A stretch of DNA of 64,000 nucleotides from Halioglobus sp. (GTDB lineage Bacteria; Pseudomonadota; Gammaproteobacteria; Pseudomonadales; Halieaceae), in NCBI GenBank assembly GCA_020443345.1, contig JAGRIH010000039.1:1-64000 (forward strand), written 5' to 3'. This document shows, piece after piece, positions 44,199 to 53,790 of the stretch. The first letter of the stretch is position 1; the number at the start of each line of letters is the position of its first letter. A model generated the notes under the pieces. It was not told the DNA's origin. It worked only from the letters and a program-made list of their open reading frames with translations, and made no database searches. The position numbers were made by a program, and so were the translations under genes.

Positions 44199-47069
44199 AT
44201 GTCTGTACAGTTCCCGCGGCAGAGGCTGCAGTCTCTGTCGGGCGTGTTGATCGTTCTGGGCGCCTTGCTGGTGGCGGCCTGCGCCGGACAGGCAGACAAG
44301 CCCGGACAGCCGATCGCCAGCCCCAACGACGACCGGCAGTACCGCCTGCTCACGCTGGACAACGACATGCCGGTGCTGTTGATTTCGGATCCCGGCACGC
44401 CCAAGGCGGCCGCCGCACTCGACGTGATGGTCGGCAGCGGAGACAATCCTCCCGGTCGCGCGGGCCTGGCACACTTTCTCGAACACATGCTTTTCCTGGG
44501 TACCGACAAGTACCCCGACGCGGCGGAGTACGAGCGGTTCATTACCGAGCACGGCGGCAACCGCAACGCCTACACCGCTTTCGAGCACACCAATTACTTT
44601 TTTGATGTGAACGCCCCGTTTCTGCCGGAGGCGCTGGACCGGTTTGCCCAGTTCTTTATCGCGCCGCGCTTCGATGCCGAGTATGTACAGCGCGAAAAGA
44701 ACGCCGTCGAAGCGGAGTACCAGATGGGTCTGAAGAGCGACTCGCGTCGCGGCCTGGACGTGCTGCAGGAAACCATGAATCCGGATCACCCGTTCAGCCA
44801 GTTTGTGGTCGGCAACCTTGAGAGCCTGGCCGACCGGCCCGACTCCGCGGTGCGCGACGAGCTGATCCGCTTTTACGACCGGCACTACTCGGCCAATGTC
44901 ATGCGCCTGGTGGTCCTGGGTGCACAGTCGCTGGACGAACTGGAGGCGTTGGTGGTGCCGATGTTCAGCCAGGTGCCGAACAAGAATTTTGAGCACCAGC
45001 GGATCGAGGTGCCGCCGTTTGAAGCGGACCGCCTGCCGCTGCTGGTACAGGCTGTTCCCCAGGCCACGCTGCGTCAACTGCAGGTGTCGTTTCCCATTGC
45101 CGATTACCGGGAGCTGTACGCTGTCAAGCCGGTCTCCTATCTGGGCAACCTGGTGGGGCACGAGGGCGAGGGCAGCCTGCTGTCAATGCTCAAGGCCGAG
45201 GGGCTGGCGGAGAGCCTCTCTGCGGGCGAGGGGCTGGGCTGGCGCGGCGGCGCCCTGTTCAGCGTCTCTATCGCGCTCACCGCCAAAGGCGTCAGAGACT
45301 ACCAGCGGGTATTGCAGTTGTTGTTTGCCTACATGGATATGCTGCGCGAAGCAGGGCCGCAGGAGTGGTTGTACGGCGAGCAGGCGCGCCTGGCGGAACT
45401 GAGCTTTCGCTTCCAGGAAAAGACGGAGCCGATCAACTATGTCAGCGCGCTGGCTGGCGCCATGCACGACTACGACGATGAAGATGTACTGCGCGGTCGC
45501 TATATGATGGAGCGCTTCGACAGAGAGGCGCTCGCGCAGCTATTGGGCAGTATCACGCCGGACAACGCGATAGTCCAACTGGACGACAAACACGTCAGCA
45601 CGGACCGGGTGTCAACCTACTACCAGGTGCCTTATGCGGCGCGCACCTTGCATGCCGACGAACTGGCGGCGTGGCGCAGCGATGCTGCGCAGGAGACGCT
45701 CCACCTGCCCGCTCCCAATGAGTTTATTGCCGAGGATGTCGCGCTGGTCGAACTCCCCGCGCAGTCCCCCCCCCACCCCGACGTGGTTTTACAGACCGAA
45801 CGCCAAAAAATCTGGTTTATGCCCGATGCTGAGTTTCGCCTACCCAAGGGAGCGACTTACATCAACTTTCGCTCCGTCGAGGTCGGGCACAGTGCGCGCC
45901 AGAATGCGGCGGCGACGCTCTATGCGGCGCTGCTGCGCGACAAGGTGAACGAGCTGGCCTATCCGGCCCAACTGGCGGGGCTGAGCTTTAGCATCTACAA
46001 GCACGCCCAGGGCATCAGCCTGCGCATGCACGGTTACAATGACAAGCAGCCCCGGTTGCTGCGCCACCTGCTCGACGCTTTCGCCGATTCGACTTTTGAT
46101 GAGCGGCGCTTCGCCGATATCCGGCAGGACCTGATCCGCAGTTTGCGCAACAGTGTCGCCGATCGTCCCAGCAGCCAGGTGATGAACGATCTGCGCGAGG
46201 CCCTGCTCTACGGCGAGTGGGGTGAAACTGCGCTCATTGCCGAGCTGCAGCAGTTGGACCAGTCTGCCCTGCGGCGCTACGCGCGCCGTTTCTGGGCCAG
46301 TGCGACGGCGGAGGTAATGATCTACGGCAATTACGATCGCGCCATTGTGAACGATGTCTCGAAGCTGCTGGCCAGCGTTGTGCAGCGCGGCCCTGCGCCG
46401 GCCCTGCCCCCGGTAAAAGTACTCGATCTGGCAGCCGGGGAAGCACTGCAGTATGCCGTGGCCGTGCCGCACGACGACGCCGTGGTCGCCTGGTACCTGC
46501 AGGGCGCAGACGACAGTTGGTCCGATCGTGCCGCGGCCGACCTGACCGCGCAGATTGTCAAATCGGGGTTTTTCCAGGAGCTGCGCACCCAGCAGCAGCT
46601 GGGCTATGTGGTGGCCGCGTTTTCCTGGCCGCAGTTCGAGGTGCCCGCTCTGGTGCTGCTGGTGCAGTCGCCGGGAACCGCCGCCCCCGAGGTCGCTCAG
46701 GCCATGCAGTCCTATCTGCAGGATGTGCCGGCCGGCCTCGACCGGCAGCAGTTCGAGCGCCACCGGGCAGCCCTGTTGAGCGAGATCCTGCGTCCCGACA
46801 AGAACCTGTGGGAACGCGCCGAGTTCTACTGGCAGTCCATCGCGCGCAAGCAGTGGGATTTTAACGGGCGCGAAGCGCTGGCCGAGGCAGTGGACGCCTT
46901 TACCCTGGATTCCTGGCTGGACTACTACCAGCGCGTGTTCCTGCGGCTGCCGCATTCCCTGCAGGTGGTGGCTCCGGGGCGGTGGGGGCTTCTCCCCGCG
47001 CACAGCGAGCGGCCGTTTACCTCTGCAGAGGCAATCAAGGAGGATCACGAGGCCTATCGGGTAGACTAA
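44199..47069 (+). CDS. M16 zinc protease (pitrilysin/insulinase type), lipoprotein
   Basis: The 956-residue protein has a signal peptide with lipobox LVAAC (Cys28), then the inverted zinc motif HFLEH at 92-96 and the distal Glu in NAVEAEYQ (about 173). Four M16 repeats make a chamber that degrades peptides, and the length fits the pitrilysin class. Unlike soluble periplasmic pitrilysin it should be lipid-anchored. It ends ahead of the aceE leader region. Confidence 0.9.
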   Translation: MSVQFPRQRLQSLSGVLIVLGALLVAACAGQADKPGQPIASPNDDRQYRLLTLDNDMPVLLISDPGTPKAAAALDVMVGSGDNPPGRAGLAHFLEHMLFLGTDKYPDAAEYERFITEHGGNRNAYTAFEHTNYFFDVNAPFLPEALDRFAQFFIAPRFDAEYVQREKNAVEAEYQMGLKSDSRRGLDVLQETMNPDHPFSQFVVGNLESLADRPDSAVRDELIRFYDRHYSANVMRLVVLGAQSLDELEALVVPMFSQVPNKNFEHQRIEVPPFEADRLPLLVQAVPQATLRQLQVSFPIADYRELYAVKPVSYLGNLVGHEGEGSLLSMLKAEGLAESLSAGEGLGWRGGALFSVSIALTAKGVRDYQRVLQLLFAYMDMLREAGPQEWLYGEQARLAELSFRFQEKTEPINYVSALAGAMHDYDDEDVLRGRYMMERFDREALAQLLGSITPDNAIVQLDDKHVSTDRVSTYYQVPYAARTLHADELAAWRSDAAQETLHLPAPNEFIAEDVALVELPAQSPPHPDVVLQTERQKIWFMPDAEFRLPKGATYINFRSVEVGHSARQNAAATLYAALLRDKVNELAYPAQLAGLSFSIYKHAQGISLRMHGYNDKQPRLLRHLLDAFADSTFDERRFADIRQDLIRSLRNSVADRPSSQVMNDLREALLYGEWGETALIAELQQLDQSALRRYARRFWASATAEVMIYGNYDRAIVNDVSKLLASVVQRGPAPALPPVKVLDLAAGEALQYAVAVPHDDAVVAWYLQGADDSWSDRAAADLTAQIVKSGFFQELRTQQQLGYVVAAFSWPQFEVPALVLLVQSPGTAAPEVAQAMQSYLQDVPAGLDRQQFERHRAALLSEILRPDKNLWERAEFYWQSIARKQWDFNGREALAEAVDAFTLDSWLDYYQRVFLRLPHSLQVVAPGRWGLLPAHSERPFTSAEAIKEDHEAYRVD

Positions 47070-47336
47070 GGGCAGGCTTGTAGCAGAACTACAAAAAGAC
47101 GCGGTCCTGCCGAGCGTGTTTCGAGAGGATGCCCACAGCGGATAGGCGAATTCCGTCCTATTTTCAGGTTCCAAAAAAGCACCCGGTAGTTTTCCCGGCG
47201 TTGCTCCTGTAGTATTTTTACAAGCTTGAAGAAATGTTCAATCGGTCTAACATGGCTACTGGAAGCCGGGTATCCGGTCATCGGGGTGACCGGACAAGGT
47301 TCTACAGTGGAACCGAAAGCAGGAGGAATGTTCAGC
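47070..47336 (+). promoter_or_regulatory. Leader and promoter region of the pyruvate dehydrogenase operon
   Basis: This 267-base stretch has no credible gene. It contains a nested stem-loop after the M16 stop (TTGTAG/CTACAA at 47078-47094 inside GGCAGG/CCTGCC), and a GGTCTAAC segment at 47244-47251 that partly resembles a GntR-type (PdhR-like) TGGTnnnACCA site on its left half only. An eight-base stem TCCGGTCA/TGACCGGA at 47273-47294 lies upstream of the aceE ribosome site. Regulation of aceE by any of these is a guess. Confidence 0.4.
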
Positions 47337-49988
47337 ATGTCCGAGGATAAGGATCCGACAGAGACCCGCGAATGGCTCGATGCCCTGGATAGTGTGGTCA
47401 AGCACAGCGGCCCCGAGCGGGCCGCCGAGTTGCTGGGGCAGTTGACGCGGCATGCGGGGGACTGCCGTCTGCGCCTGCCCGAAGCGGTCACCACACCCTT
47501 TCGCAACACCATAGCCCCCGCGGACGAGAAAATGATGCCGGGGGACCTGTTCATGGAGCGGCGTATTCGCTCCCTGATCCGCTGGAACGCAGTGGCCATG
47601 GTGATGCGGGCCAATGACAACGACGACCACCTGGGCGGGCACATTTCCAGTTTTTCGTCCAGTGCCACGCTCTACGATATCGGCTACAACTACTTTTTTC
47701 GCGGTGCCCGGGATGGTCACCCCGGTGATCTGGTGTTCTACCAGGGCCACAGTTCTCCGGGCATGTACGCGCGCTCCTACCTGGAGGGACGTCTGGACGA
47801 GGCGCAACTGGACAAGTTCCGGCGCGAGGTGGACGGCGACGGGTTGTCGTCCTATCCGCACGCCTGGCTGATGCCGGACTACTGGCAGTTTTCCACGGTG
47901 TCCATGGGACTGGGACCGATCCAGGCGATCTATCAGGCGCACGTCATGAAGTACCAGCAGAGCCGCGGCCTGGTCGATCACGGCGACCGCAACGTCTGGT
48001 GCTTCCTGGGCGATGGTGAAACGGACGAGCCGGAGGCGCTCAGCGCCATCTCCATGGCCGGTCGGGAAAGCCTGGGCAATCTGCATTTTGTGATCAACTG
48101 CAACCTGCAGCGACTGGACGGGCCGGTGCGCGGCAATGGCAAGATCATCCAGGAGCTCGAAGGGAACTTCCGCGGCGCGGGCTGGCACGTGATCAAGGTG
48201 ATCTGGGGTCGCAAATGGGATCCCTTGCTGGAGCGCGATACCACCGGGCTGTTGCAAAAACGCATGGACGAGGTGGTCGACGGCGACCTGCAGAACTACA
48301 AGTTCAATGGCGGCGCCTACACCCGCGAGCACTTTTTCGGCAAGTACCCGGAGCTGCTGGAACTGGTGTCCGACCTGTCCGACGAGGACATCATGTACCT
48401 CAATCGCGGCGGGCACGACCCCTACAAGGTCTATGCGGCCTACGCCGCTGCGGTGGAGGAACAGGAACGGCCCACGGTCATCCTGGCCATGACGGTCAAG
48501 GGCTACGGCACGGGGGAGGCGGGCGAAGCAGGCAATGAAACCCACGCTCTCAAAAAGCTCGATATGGACAGCCTCAAAGCGTTTCGCGATCGCTTCGCCA
48601 TCCCCATCAGCGACGATGAGCTCAAGGACGTACCCTACTACCGCCCCGCTGCGGACAGCCCGGAAATGCGCTACATGCGCGAGCGGCGCGAGGGCCTCGG
48701 CGGGCCGCTTCCGGTGCGCCGTGCCGAGATCGATTTGCTGACCACGCCGCCTCTGTCGCTCTTTGACAACCAGCTCAAGAGCAGCGGCAAGCGCGAGCCC
48801 TCTACCACCATGGCGTTTGTGCGCATGCTCTCCAACCTGGTCAAGGACAAGGAGATCGGCGCGCGGGTAGTGCCGATCGTACCCGATGAAGCGCGCACCT
48901 TCGGTATGGAGGGCATGTTTCGCCAACTGGGCATCTACTCCTCCGTGGGCCAGAAATACACCCCGCAGGATGCCGGACAGATCATGTTCTACAAGGAGGA
49001 TAAACAGGGCCAGATCATGCAGGAGGGCATCAACGAAGCCGGGGCGTTTTCGACCTGGCTGGCGGCGGCGACGTCCTACAGTGTCAGTGGCTACACCATG
49101 GTGCCGTTCTATATCTACTATTCCATGTTTGGTTTTCAGCGGGTCGGCGACCTGGCCTGGGCCGCCGGGGACAGTCAGGCGCGCGGCTTCCTTATCGGCG
49201 CGACAGCCGGGAGAACCACGCTCAACGGCGAGGGACTGCAGCATCAGGACGGTCACAGCCACCTGTTGGCCAGTACCATACCCAATTGCGTCACCTACGA
49301 TCCCACCTATGCCTATGAGCTGGCGGTGATCGTACAGGATGGCCTGCGCCGCATGTTCCAGGAAGGTGAAAACAAGTTTTATTACATCACCACGATGAAC
49401 GAGAACTATCCCCACCCCGCCATGCCCGAGGGTGTCGAGGAGGAGATCATCCGGGGTATGTACCGCCTGCGGCGCTCGACTCGCGAGGCGGAATTGCGGG
49501 TGCAGTTGATGGGTGCCGGCACGATCCTGCGTGAAGTGGAAGCCGCAGCGCGCATGCTCGAGGAGGACTACCAGGTCGCCGCCGATGTGTGGAGCCTGAC
49601 CAGCGTCAACGAACTGCAGCGCGAGGGCAAAGCCGTACAGCGCTGGAACATGCTGCATCCGGAAGATAAACCGCGCGTACCTTTTGTCACCCGACAGTTG
49701 CAGGACTGTCGCGGCCCGTTTATCGCGGCCACTGACTATATGAAGTCCTATACCGAGCAGATTCGGGCCTTTGTGCCGGGCAGCTTCACGGTCCTGGGCA
49801 CCGACGGCTTCGGTCGTTCCGACACGCGACCGAAGTTGCGTGAGTTTTTTGAAGTCAGTCGCAGCTATGTGGTACTCGCCGCGCTCAAGGCGCTGGCGGA
49901 CGAAGGCAGCATCGAGGCGTCCCGGGTCACTGCGGCGATGGACGCACTGGGTATTGCGGCGGACAAGCCCGACCCCGCCACCGTTTGA
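47337..49988 (+). CDS. aceE: Pyruvate dehydrogenase E1 component AceE
   Basis: This homodimeric-type E1 decarboxylates pyruvate with thiamine diphosphate and passes the acetyl group to AceF. The 883 residues begin MSEDKDPTETREWLDALDSVV, and the thiamine-diphosphate motif GDGETDEPEALSAISMA is present. An AGGAGG site (47321-47326) is 10 bases before the ATG at 47337 but only one base before an in-frame ATG at 47328, so I chose 47337. The frame is open further back to 47226. aceF follows after 15 bases. Confidence 0.95.
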   Translation: MSEDKDPTETREWLDALDSVVKHSGPERAAELLGQLTRHAGDCRLRLPEAVTTPFRNTIAPADEKMMPGDLFMERRIRSLIRWNAVAMVMRANDNDDHLGGHISSFSSSATLYDIGYNYFFRGARDGHPGDLVFYQGHSSPGMYARSYLEGRLDEAQLDKFRREVDGDGLSSYPHAWLMPDYWQFSTVSMGLGPIQAIYQAHVMKYQQSRGLVDHGDRNVWCFLGDGETDEPEALSAISMAGRESLGNLHFVINCNLQRLDGPVRGNGKIIQELEGNFRGAGWHVIKVIWGRKWDPLLERDTTGLLQKRMDEVVDGDLQNYKFNGGAYTREHFFGKYPELLELVSDLSDEDIMYLNRGGHDPYKVYAAYAAAVEEQERPTVILAMTVKGYGTGEAGEAGNETHALKKLDMDSLKAFRDRFAIPISDDELKDVPYYRPAADSPEMRYMRERREGLGGPLPVRRAEIDLLTTPPLSLFDNQLKSSGKREPSTTMAFVRMLSNLVKDKEIGARVVPIVPDEARTFGMEGMFRQLGIYSSVGQKYTPQDAGQIMFYKEDKQGQIMQEGINEAGAFSTWLAAATSYSVSGYTMVPFYIYYSMFGFQRVGDLAWAAGDSQARGFLIGATAGRTTLNGEGLQHQDGHSHLLASTIPNCVTYDPTYAYELAVIVQDGLRRMFQEGENKFYYITTMNENYPHPAMPEGVEEEIIRGMYRLRRSTREAELRVQLMGAGTILREVEAAARMLEEDYQVAADVWSLTSVNELQREGKAVQRWNMLHPEDKPRVPFVTRQLQDCRGPFIAATDYMKSYTEQIRAFVPGSFTVLGTDGFGRSDTRPKLREFFEVSRSYVVLAALKALADEGSIEASRVTAAMDALGIAADKPDPATV

Positions 49989-50003
49989 GACAGGGGAACT
50001 GAC

Positions 50004-51755
50004 GTGACAAAACAACAGGTAGAAGTGCCGGACATCGGCGGCGCCGAGGGTGCCGAGGTGATCGAACTGCTGGTGGCGGTGGGCGACACGGTAGCGGTGG
50101 ACCAGAGCCTGATCGTGCTGGAATCCGACAAGGCTTCGATGGAGATTCCCTCAACGGCGGCCGGTACGGTGCGCGAACTGCTGGTGGCGGTGGGGGATGA
50201 GCTGGCCGAGGGTGCGCCCATTGCATTGATCGAGACGGACGGCGCAGAATCGGACAGCCCGGCTGCCGCTGCCGCTGCAGAACCGGAGGGCGCCCACGAC
50301 GCCCGCGCCGACACACCCTCCGCAGCGGAACCGGAACCGGAACCGGAATCAAGAGATAGCGGGTCCGCAGACCGGGCGGCGGAGCGCGACGACTCCCGCG
50401 CGGACCGCCATGAGCAGACGGTGGTCGTGCCGGATATCGGCAGCGATGAGGCGGTGGACTTGATCGAGGTCTGCGTGCGGGTGGGCGATACCGTGGCCGA
50501 AGGCGATTCGCTGGTCGTCCTGGAGTCGGACAAGGCGTCGATGGAGGTGCCTGCCCCCGGGGCCGGCGAGGTGCTGGAGGTGCTGGTTGCCGAGGGCGAC
50601 CACGTGCGCCAGGGCGATGCGCTGATCAGGTTGCGCGCCACTGGCGCGGCACCGGCCACAGACCAATCCGACAGCGCATCCAGGGCGGCCGTGTCCACGG
50701 GGGCCGTGTCCACGGGGGCCGAGTCCACGGCGGCCGAGTCCACGGCGGTCAGTGCAGCGGATGCGGATACTGCCGTCAGAGAAAAGTCCGCGCCCTCTGC
50801 AAGCCGCGCTGCCCCGCCTTCCCCCGCGCCGAGTGGCCGTTCCCCGCAAGCGGCCGCCGGTAGTGGTGTGTACGCCGGCCCGGCGGTGCGCAAGCTGGCC
50901 CGCGAGTTTGGTGTGCCGCTGGACGCCGTCGAGGGTTCCGGGCCGCGCAGCCGGATACTGAAAGAGGATCTGCAGGCTTATGTGCGGCGCTCACTGCATG
51001 CGCCGGCCGCCGCCGGCGGCGGCATTCCGGCCATTGCCGAGATCGATTTTTCGAAATTTGGCGAAGTCGAAGTGGCCGCGCGCAGTAAACTGGACAAGCT
51101 GACTGCGGCCAATATGCAGCGCAGCTGGCTCAACGTGCCCCATGTCACCCAGTTTGACGAGGCGGATATCACCGAGCTCGAAGTATTCCGCAAGAGCCTC
51201 GGGGACGAGGCCGAACAGCGCGGCGTCAAGCTCACGCCCATGCCCTTTTTGCTGAAGGCCTGTGCCGCGGCGCTGCGCGATAACCCCAAGTTCAACAGTT
51301 CACTGGCGCGCGGCGGCGAGGATCTGGTGTACAAGAAATACATCCACATCGGCATGGCGGTGGACACGCCGGCGGGACTGGTGGTGCCGGTGCTGCGCGA
51401 TGTGGACCGCAAGAGTATCTGGGAACTGGCTGCCCAGGTAATGGAGCTGGCGGAGCGGGCGCGTGAACGCAAGCTGGCGCCGGCCGACATGCAGGGGGGC
51501 TGTTTTACGGTTTCCAGCCTGGGCAGTATCGGCGGCAACGGCTTCAGCCCCATCATCAATGCGCCGGAAGTCGGCATTCTCGGGGTGTCCCGGGCGGCGG
51601 TCAAGCCGGTGTGGGACGGCCAGTCTTTCGTGCCGCGCAACATGCTGCCGCTGGCGCTGTCCTACGATCACCGGGTGATCAATGGCGGCGACGGCGGCCG
51701 CTTTTTCACCCGCCTGCTGGCCCTGCTGGGAGATATTCGCCAGTTGCTCATGTAG
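50004..51755 (+). CDS. aceF: Pyruvate dehydrogenase E2, dihydrolipoamide acetyltransferase AceF
   Basis: E2 moves acetyl groups from E1 to CoA. The 583 residues contain two lipoyl domains (lipoyl Lys43 and Lys178, each in ESDKASME), linkers rich in Ala, Pro and Glu, a peripheral-subunit-binding domain around 288-330, and the catalytic domain with SYDHRVINGGDGGRF near the end. The linker after the second lipoyl domain contains four tandem copies of a 15-base unit at 50691-50750. GTG start. No lpd gene follows. The 3' end overlaps the convergent glycosyltransferase gene by eight bases. Confidence 0.95.
   Translation: MTKQQVEVPDIGGAEGAEVIELLVAVGDTVAVDQSLIVLESDKASMEIPSTAAGTVRELLVAVGDELAEGAPIALIETDGAESDSPAAAAAAEPEGAHDARADTPSAAEPEPEPESRDSGSADRAAERDDSRADRHEQTVVVPDIGSDEAVDLIEVCVRVGDTVAEGDSLVVLESDKASMEVPAPGAGEVLEVLVAEGDHVRQGDALIRLRATGAAPATDQSDSASRAAVSTGAVSTGAESTAAESTAVSAADADTAVREKSAPSASRAAPPSPAPSGRSPQAAAGSGVYAGPAVRKLAREFGVPLDAVEGSGPRSRILKEDLQAYVRRSLHAPAAAGGGIPAIAEIDFSKFGEVEVAARSKLDKLTAANMQRSWLNVPHVTQFDEADITELEVFRKSLGDEAEQRGVKLTPMPFLLKACAAALRDNPKFNSSLARGGEDLVYKKYIHIGMAVDTPAGLVVPVLRDVDRKSIWELAAQVMELAERARERKLAPADMQGGCFTVSSLGSIGGNGFSPIINAPEVGILGVSRAAVKPVWDGQSFVPRNMLPLALSYDHRVINGGDGGRFFTRLLALLGDIRQLLM
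50691..50750 (+). repeat. Four tandem 15-base repeats in the aceF linker
   Basis: The units are GTGTCCACGGGGGCC twice and then GAGTCCACGGCGG(C/T)C twice, encoding a (V/E)-S-T-(G/A)-(A/V) repeat. They add length to the flexible linker between the second lipoyl domain and the subunit-binding domain and are a likely site of slippage. Confidence 0.8.
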
Positions 51756-53040
51756 TTTGCCACCATCTCCGGCGCGTCGCCCGCAGCAGGCGGTCGATGT
51801 CCTGCCCCGGTCCCCGCATCGCGGGGAGCAAGGGCGGAGACTGAGCCGCCAGTGCGTGTAGCGCCTGGCTGGGCCAGCGGCGCTGGCGCAGGGCGCGAAT
51901 AAACTTGAGGCTGCGAAAAGCGTCGAACCACTGGTGAAACTGGCGCAAAAACTGCTGCGCGCCGCGGCCGTGCTGCCGGCAGTGTCGCAGCGCCGCCTCC
52001 AGCCCCATGGTTTGCAAAATGTCGCTGCACGCGTCCGCGGTGTCCGTATCGAGCCCCGAGCGATGCAGCAGGGCCGGCAGATCGGCGCCGGCCTCGCGCA
52101 AGTCCGGCAGCGCCTCGAGCAGGGCGCGCAGGCACTCGAAACACTGCGGGTGGTAGAACAGCGGCGCATCCAGCGGCACCCGGGCGCGGCTGATCTGCGC
52201 CACCGCCGGACCGGTGCCAAAGGGCACGCGATCGGAGTAGCGTGAGCGCAATTGCACCGCCTGGCCGCGCAGCCGCGCGACGGGGCCGAGCTTGGCCAGT
52301 TTGTTCAATAGGTAAAAGTCCTCCGCGGCGGCGCGCCGGGGGAAGCCGCGGACCTGGGCGTAAGCGCCGGCCCGGAAGGCCAGGCAACTGCCCAGTGTGT
52401 GGAAGGCGTAGGGCGAACCGGCGTACTCGAGGCCGAGCACATAGTAGTGCAGGCTCAATTCGTACAGTGCGGTGGCCGTATCGCACGGCGCCTCGCCGCT
52501 CGCCGTGTGCGCAAAGGGGAAGGTGGCGGCCACCGCCCCTGTCGGTGCACCGTCCAGTTGCAAAAAATAGTCGGCGGGCAGGGTGGCGTCGGCATCGGTG
52601 CTGCACAGCCAGTCACTGGCTATGGCTCCCGCGTGCATCCACTGCAGGGCCAGGTCGCAGCCCAGTTTGCGCGCCAGCCCCACGCCGCGCGCCGCCGGCA
52701 GGGGGCCGCACAGCAGTTCCGTGTCCAGTGCATACAGATCGGTATGCTCATCGAGCCGGTACAGCGATGCCTGCTCTCGCGGGCGCAGCTGCCCCAGAGC
52801 CCGGCGCAGGTCCGCATTGGCCCCCGGGTCGGGGTCGGAGTCGGGCCGGTTCAATACCAGGATGAGCAGTAGCGGCACGCCGCCCCGGGAGAGTTGCTCC
52901 AGGCCCTGCAGCGCCGCGGCGCTCTCGCGGTAGGCGGGGATTACCAGGCTGTGGCGCCAGCGCGCTCTGCCGCCGGGCGCGGGAGGTAAACCGTCTTCGC
53001 TGTGGCGCTGCAGGTAGCGCTGCAGCGCGAGCCCCGCCAT
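51748..53040 (-). CDS. Family 2 glycosyltransferase-like protein
   Basis: The 430 residues include the GT-A fold signatures HSLVIPAYRES near the start, LCSTDADATLP as the DxD-type metal site, and GFPRRAAAEDFYLLNKLAKLG as the acceptor-side ED motif. I see no membrane segment. The sugar and acceptor are unknown. I chose the ATG at 53040, which overlaps the miaE stop (ATGA), so translation is coupled to miaE. Its last codons overlap the end of aceF on the other strand. Confidence 0.78.
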   Translation of the reverse strand: MAGLALQRYLQRHSEDGLPPAPGGRARWRHSLVIPAYRESAAALQGLEQLSRGGVPLLLILVLNRPDSDPDPGANADLRRALGQLRPREQASLYRLDEHTDLYALDTELLCGPLPAARGVGLARKLGCDLALQWMHAGAIASDWLCSTDADATLPADYFLQLDGAPTGAVAATFPFAHTASGEAPCDTATALYELSLHYYVLGLEYAGSPYAFHTLGSCLAFRAGAYAQVRGFPRRAAAEDFYLLNKLAKLGPVARLRGQAVQLRSRYSDRVPFGTGPAVAQISRARVPLDAPLFYHPQCFECLRALLEALPDLREAGADLPALLHRSGLDTDTADACSDILQTMGLEAALRHCRQHGRGAQQFLRQFHQWFDAFRSLKFIRALRQRRWPSQALHALAAQSPPLLPAMRGPGQDIDRLLRATRRRWWQTT

Positions 53041-53618
53041 CAGTGCAGCGCGGCCCGCAGCGGCAGGTCGGCTGCGATCGCCGCTTCTATATCGAGCAGT
53101 TCCTCCCAGCGTTGCTGTATCTGCTCCCGCGCCAGGTAGTGCTGCGCAAGTTGCAGGAACAGCGTGTAGTGGCGTTCCTCGGAGCGGGCGATGGACTGGT
53201 AGAAGCGCTGCAGTGGGCCGGCCTGCAGTGCGTTGGCCACCAGCGCGAAGCGCTCCGCCCCGCGGGCCTCGATAATACTGGCGGTGAGCAGGCGATCGAG
53301 CAGGTAGACCTCGCGCCCGCGGCGCATGCAGTCGCGCAGCGCCAGCACGTAGGGATCCTTGCGATCCGCCGCCGTGATCAGGCCGCGCCGGTGTATCCAC
53401 TTGACCACTTCGCGGTAGTGGGTGAGTTCCTCTACCGCCAGATCTGCCATGGCGGCCACCAGCTCGACGCGGTCCGGGTAGTGCGACAGCATGGCAATCG
53501 CCATGCCCGAGGCCTTCTTCTCGGCAGCGGCGTGATCCAGCAGGAAGCTGTCGAAATCGGCCAGCACCAGCTCCGTCCAGGCGGGAGGAGTGGTGTAGCG
53601 CAGCGGCGACTGGGGCAT
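53040..53618 (-). CDS. miaE: tRNA-(ms2io6A37) hydroxylase MiaE
   Basis: MiaE is a diiron monooxygenase that hydroxylates the isopentenyl group on modified A37 of tRNA. The 192 residues carry the iron-ligand pattern of this ferritin-like fold: [29 protein letters not shown] and [10 protein letters not shown] chose the ATG at 53618 ([12 protein letters not shown]); the frame upstream to 53858 has no similarity. It is divergent from fabV. Confidence 0.92.
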   Translation of the reverse strand: MPQSPLRYTTPPAWTELVLADFDSFLLDHAAAEKKASGMAIAMLSHYPDRVELVAAMADLAVEELTHYREVVKWIHRRGLITAADRKDPYVLALRDCMRRGREVYLLDRLLTASIIEARGAERFALVANALQAGPLQRFYQSIARSEERHYTLFLQLAQHYLAREQIQQRWEELLDIEAAIAADLPLRAALH

Positions 53619-53790
53619 GGTACGGATCGCGGGACAAGTGGGCGGGATATTGAACGCCAAGTCAGCGGTGAACACAAGCTGCCTGTCCGACAGTGGCGGC
53701 GCGGCGCTTGTCGGCCTGCGGCGATGGTATGTTAAACTGCCGTGCGCACGTTGCGCCCACCACACGACCACATGCGGGAATACACCAGCG

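Noticed and set aside
47078-47094. Rho-independent terminator after the M16 protease gene
   Set aside because: The TTGTAG/CTACAA stem is followed by A residues on the coding strand, not T residues.
47256-50015. A 919-codon open frame on the minus strand opposite aceE
   Set aside because: It mirrors aceE codon for codon, has no similarity to a known family, and such long antisense frames are common in G+C-rich genes.
51748-53637. Extended form of the glycosyltransferase starting at 53637
   Set aside because: The extension lies entirely over miaE in another frame and is low-complexity Arg/Ala/Gly sequence; the ATG at 53040 coupled to the miaE stop is better.
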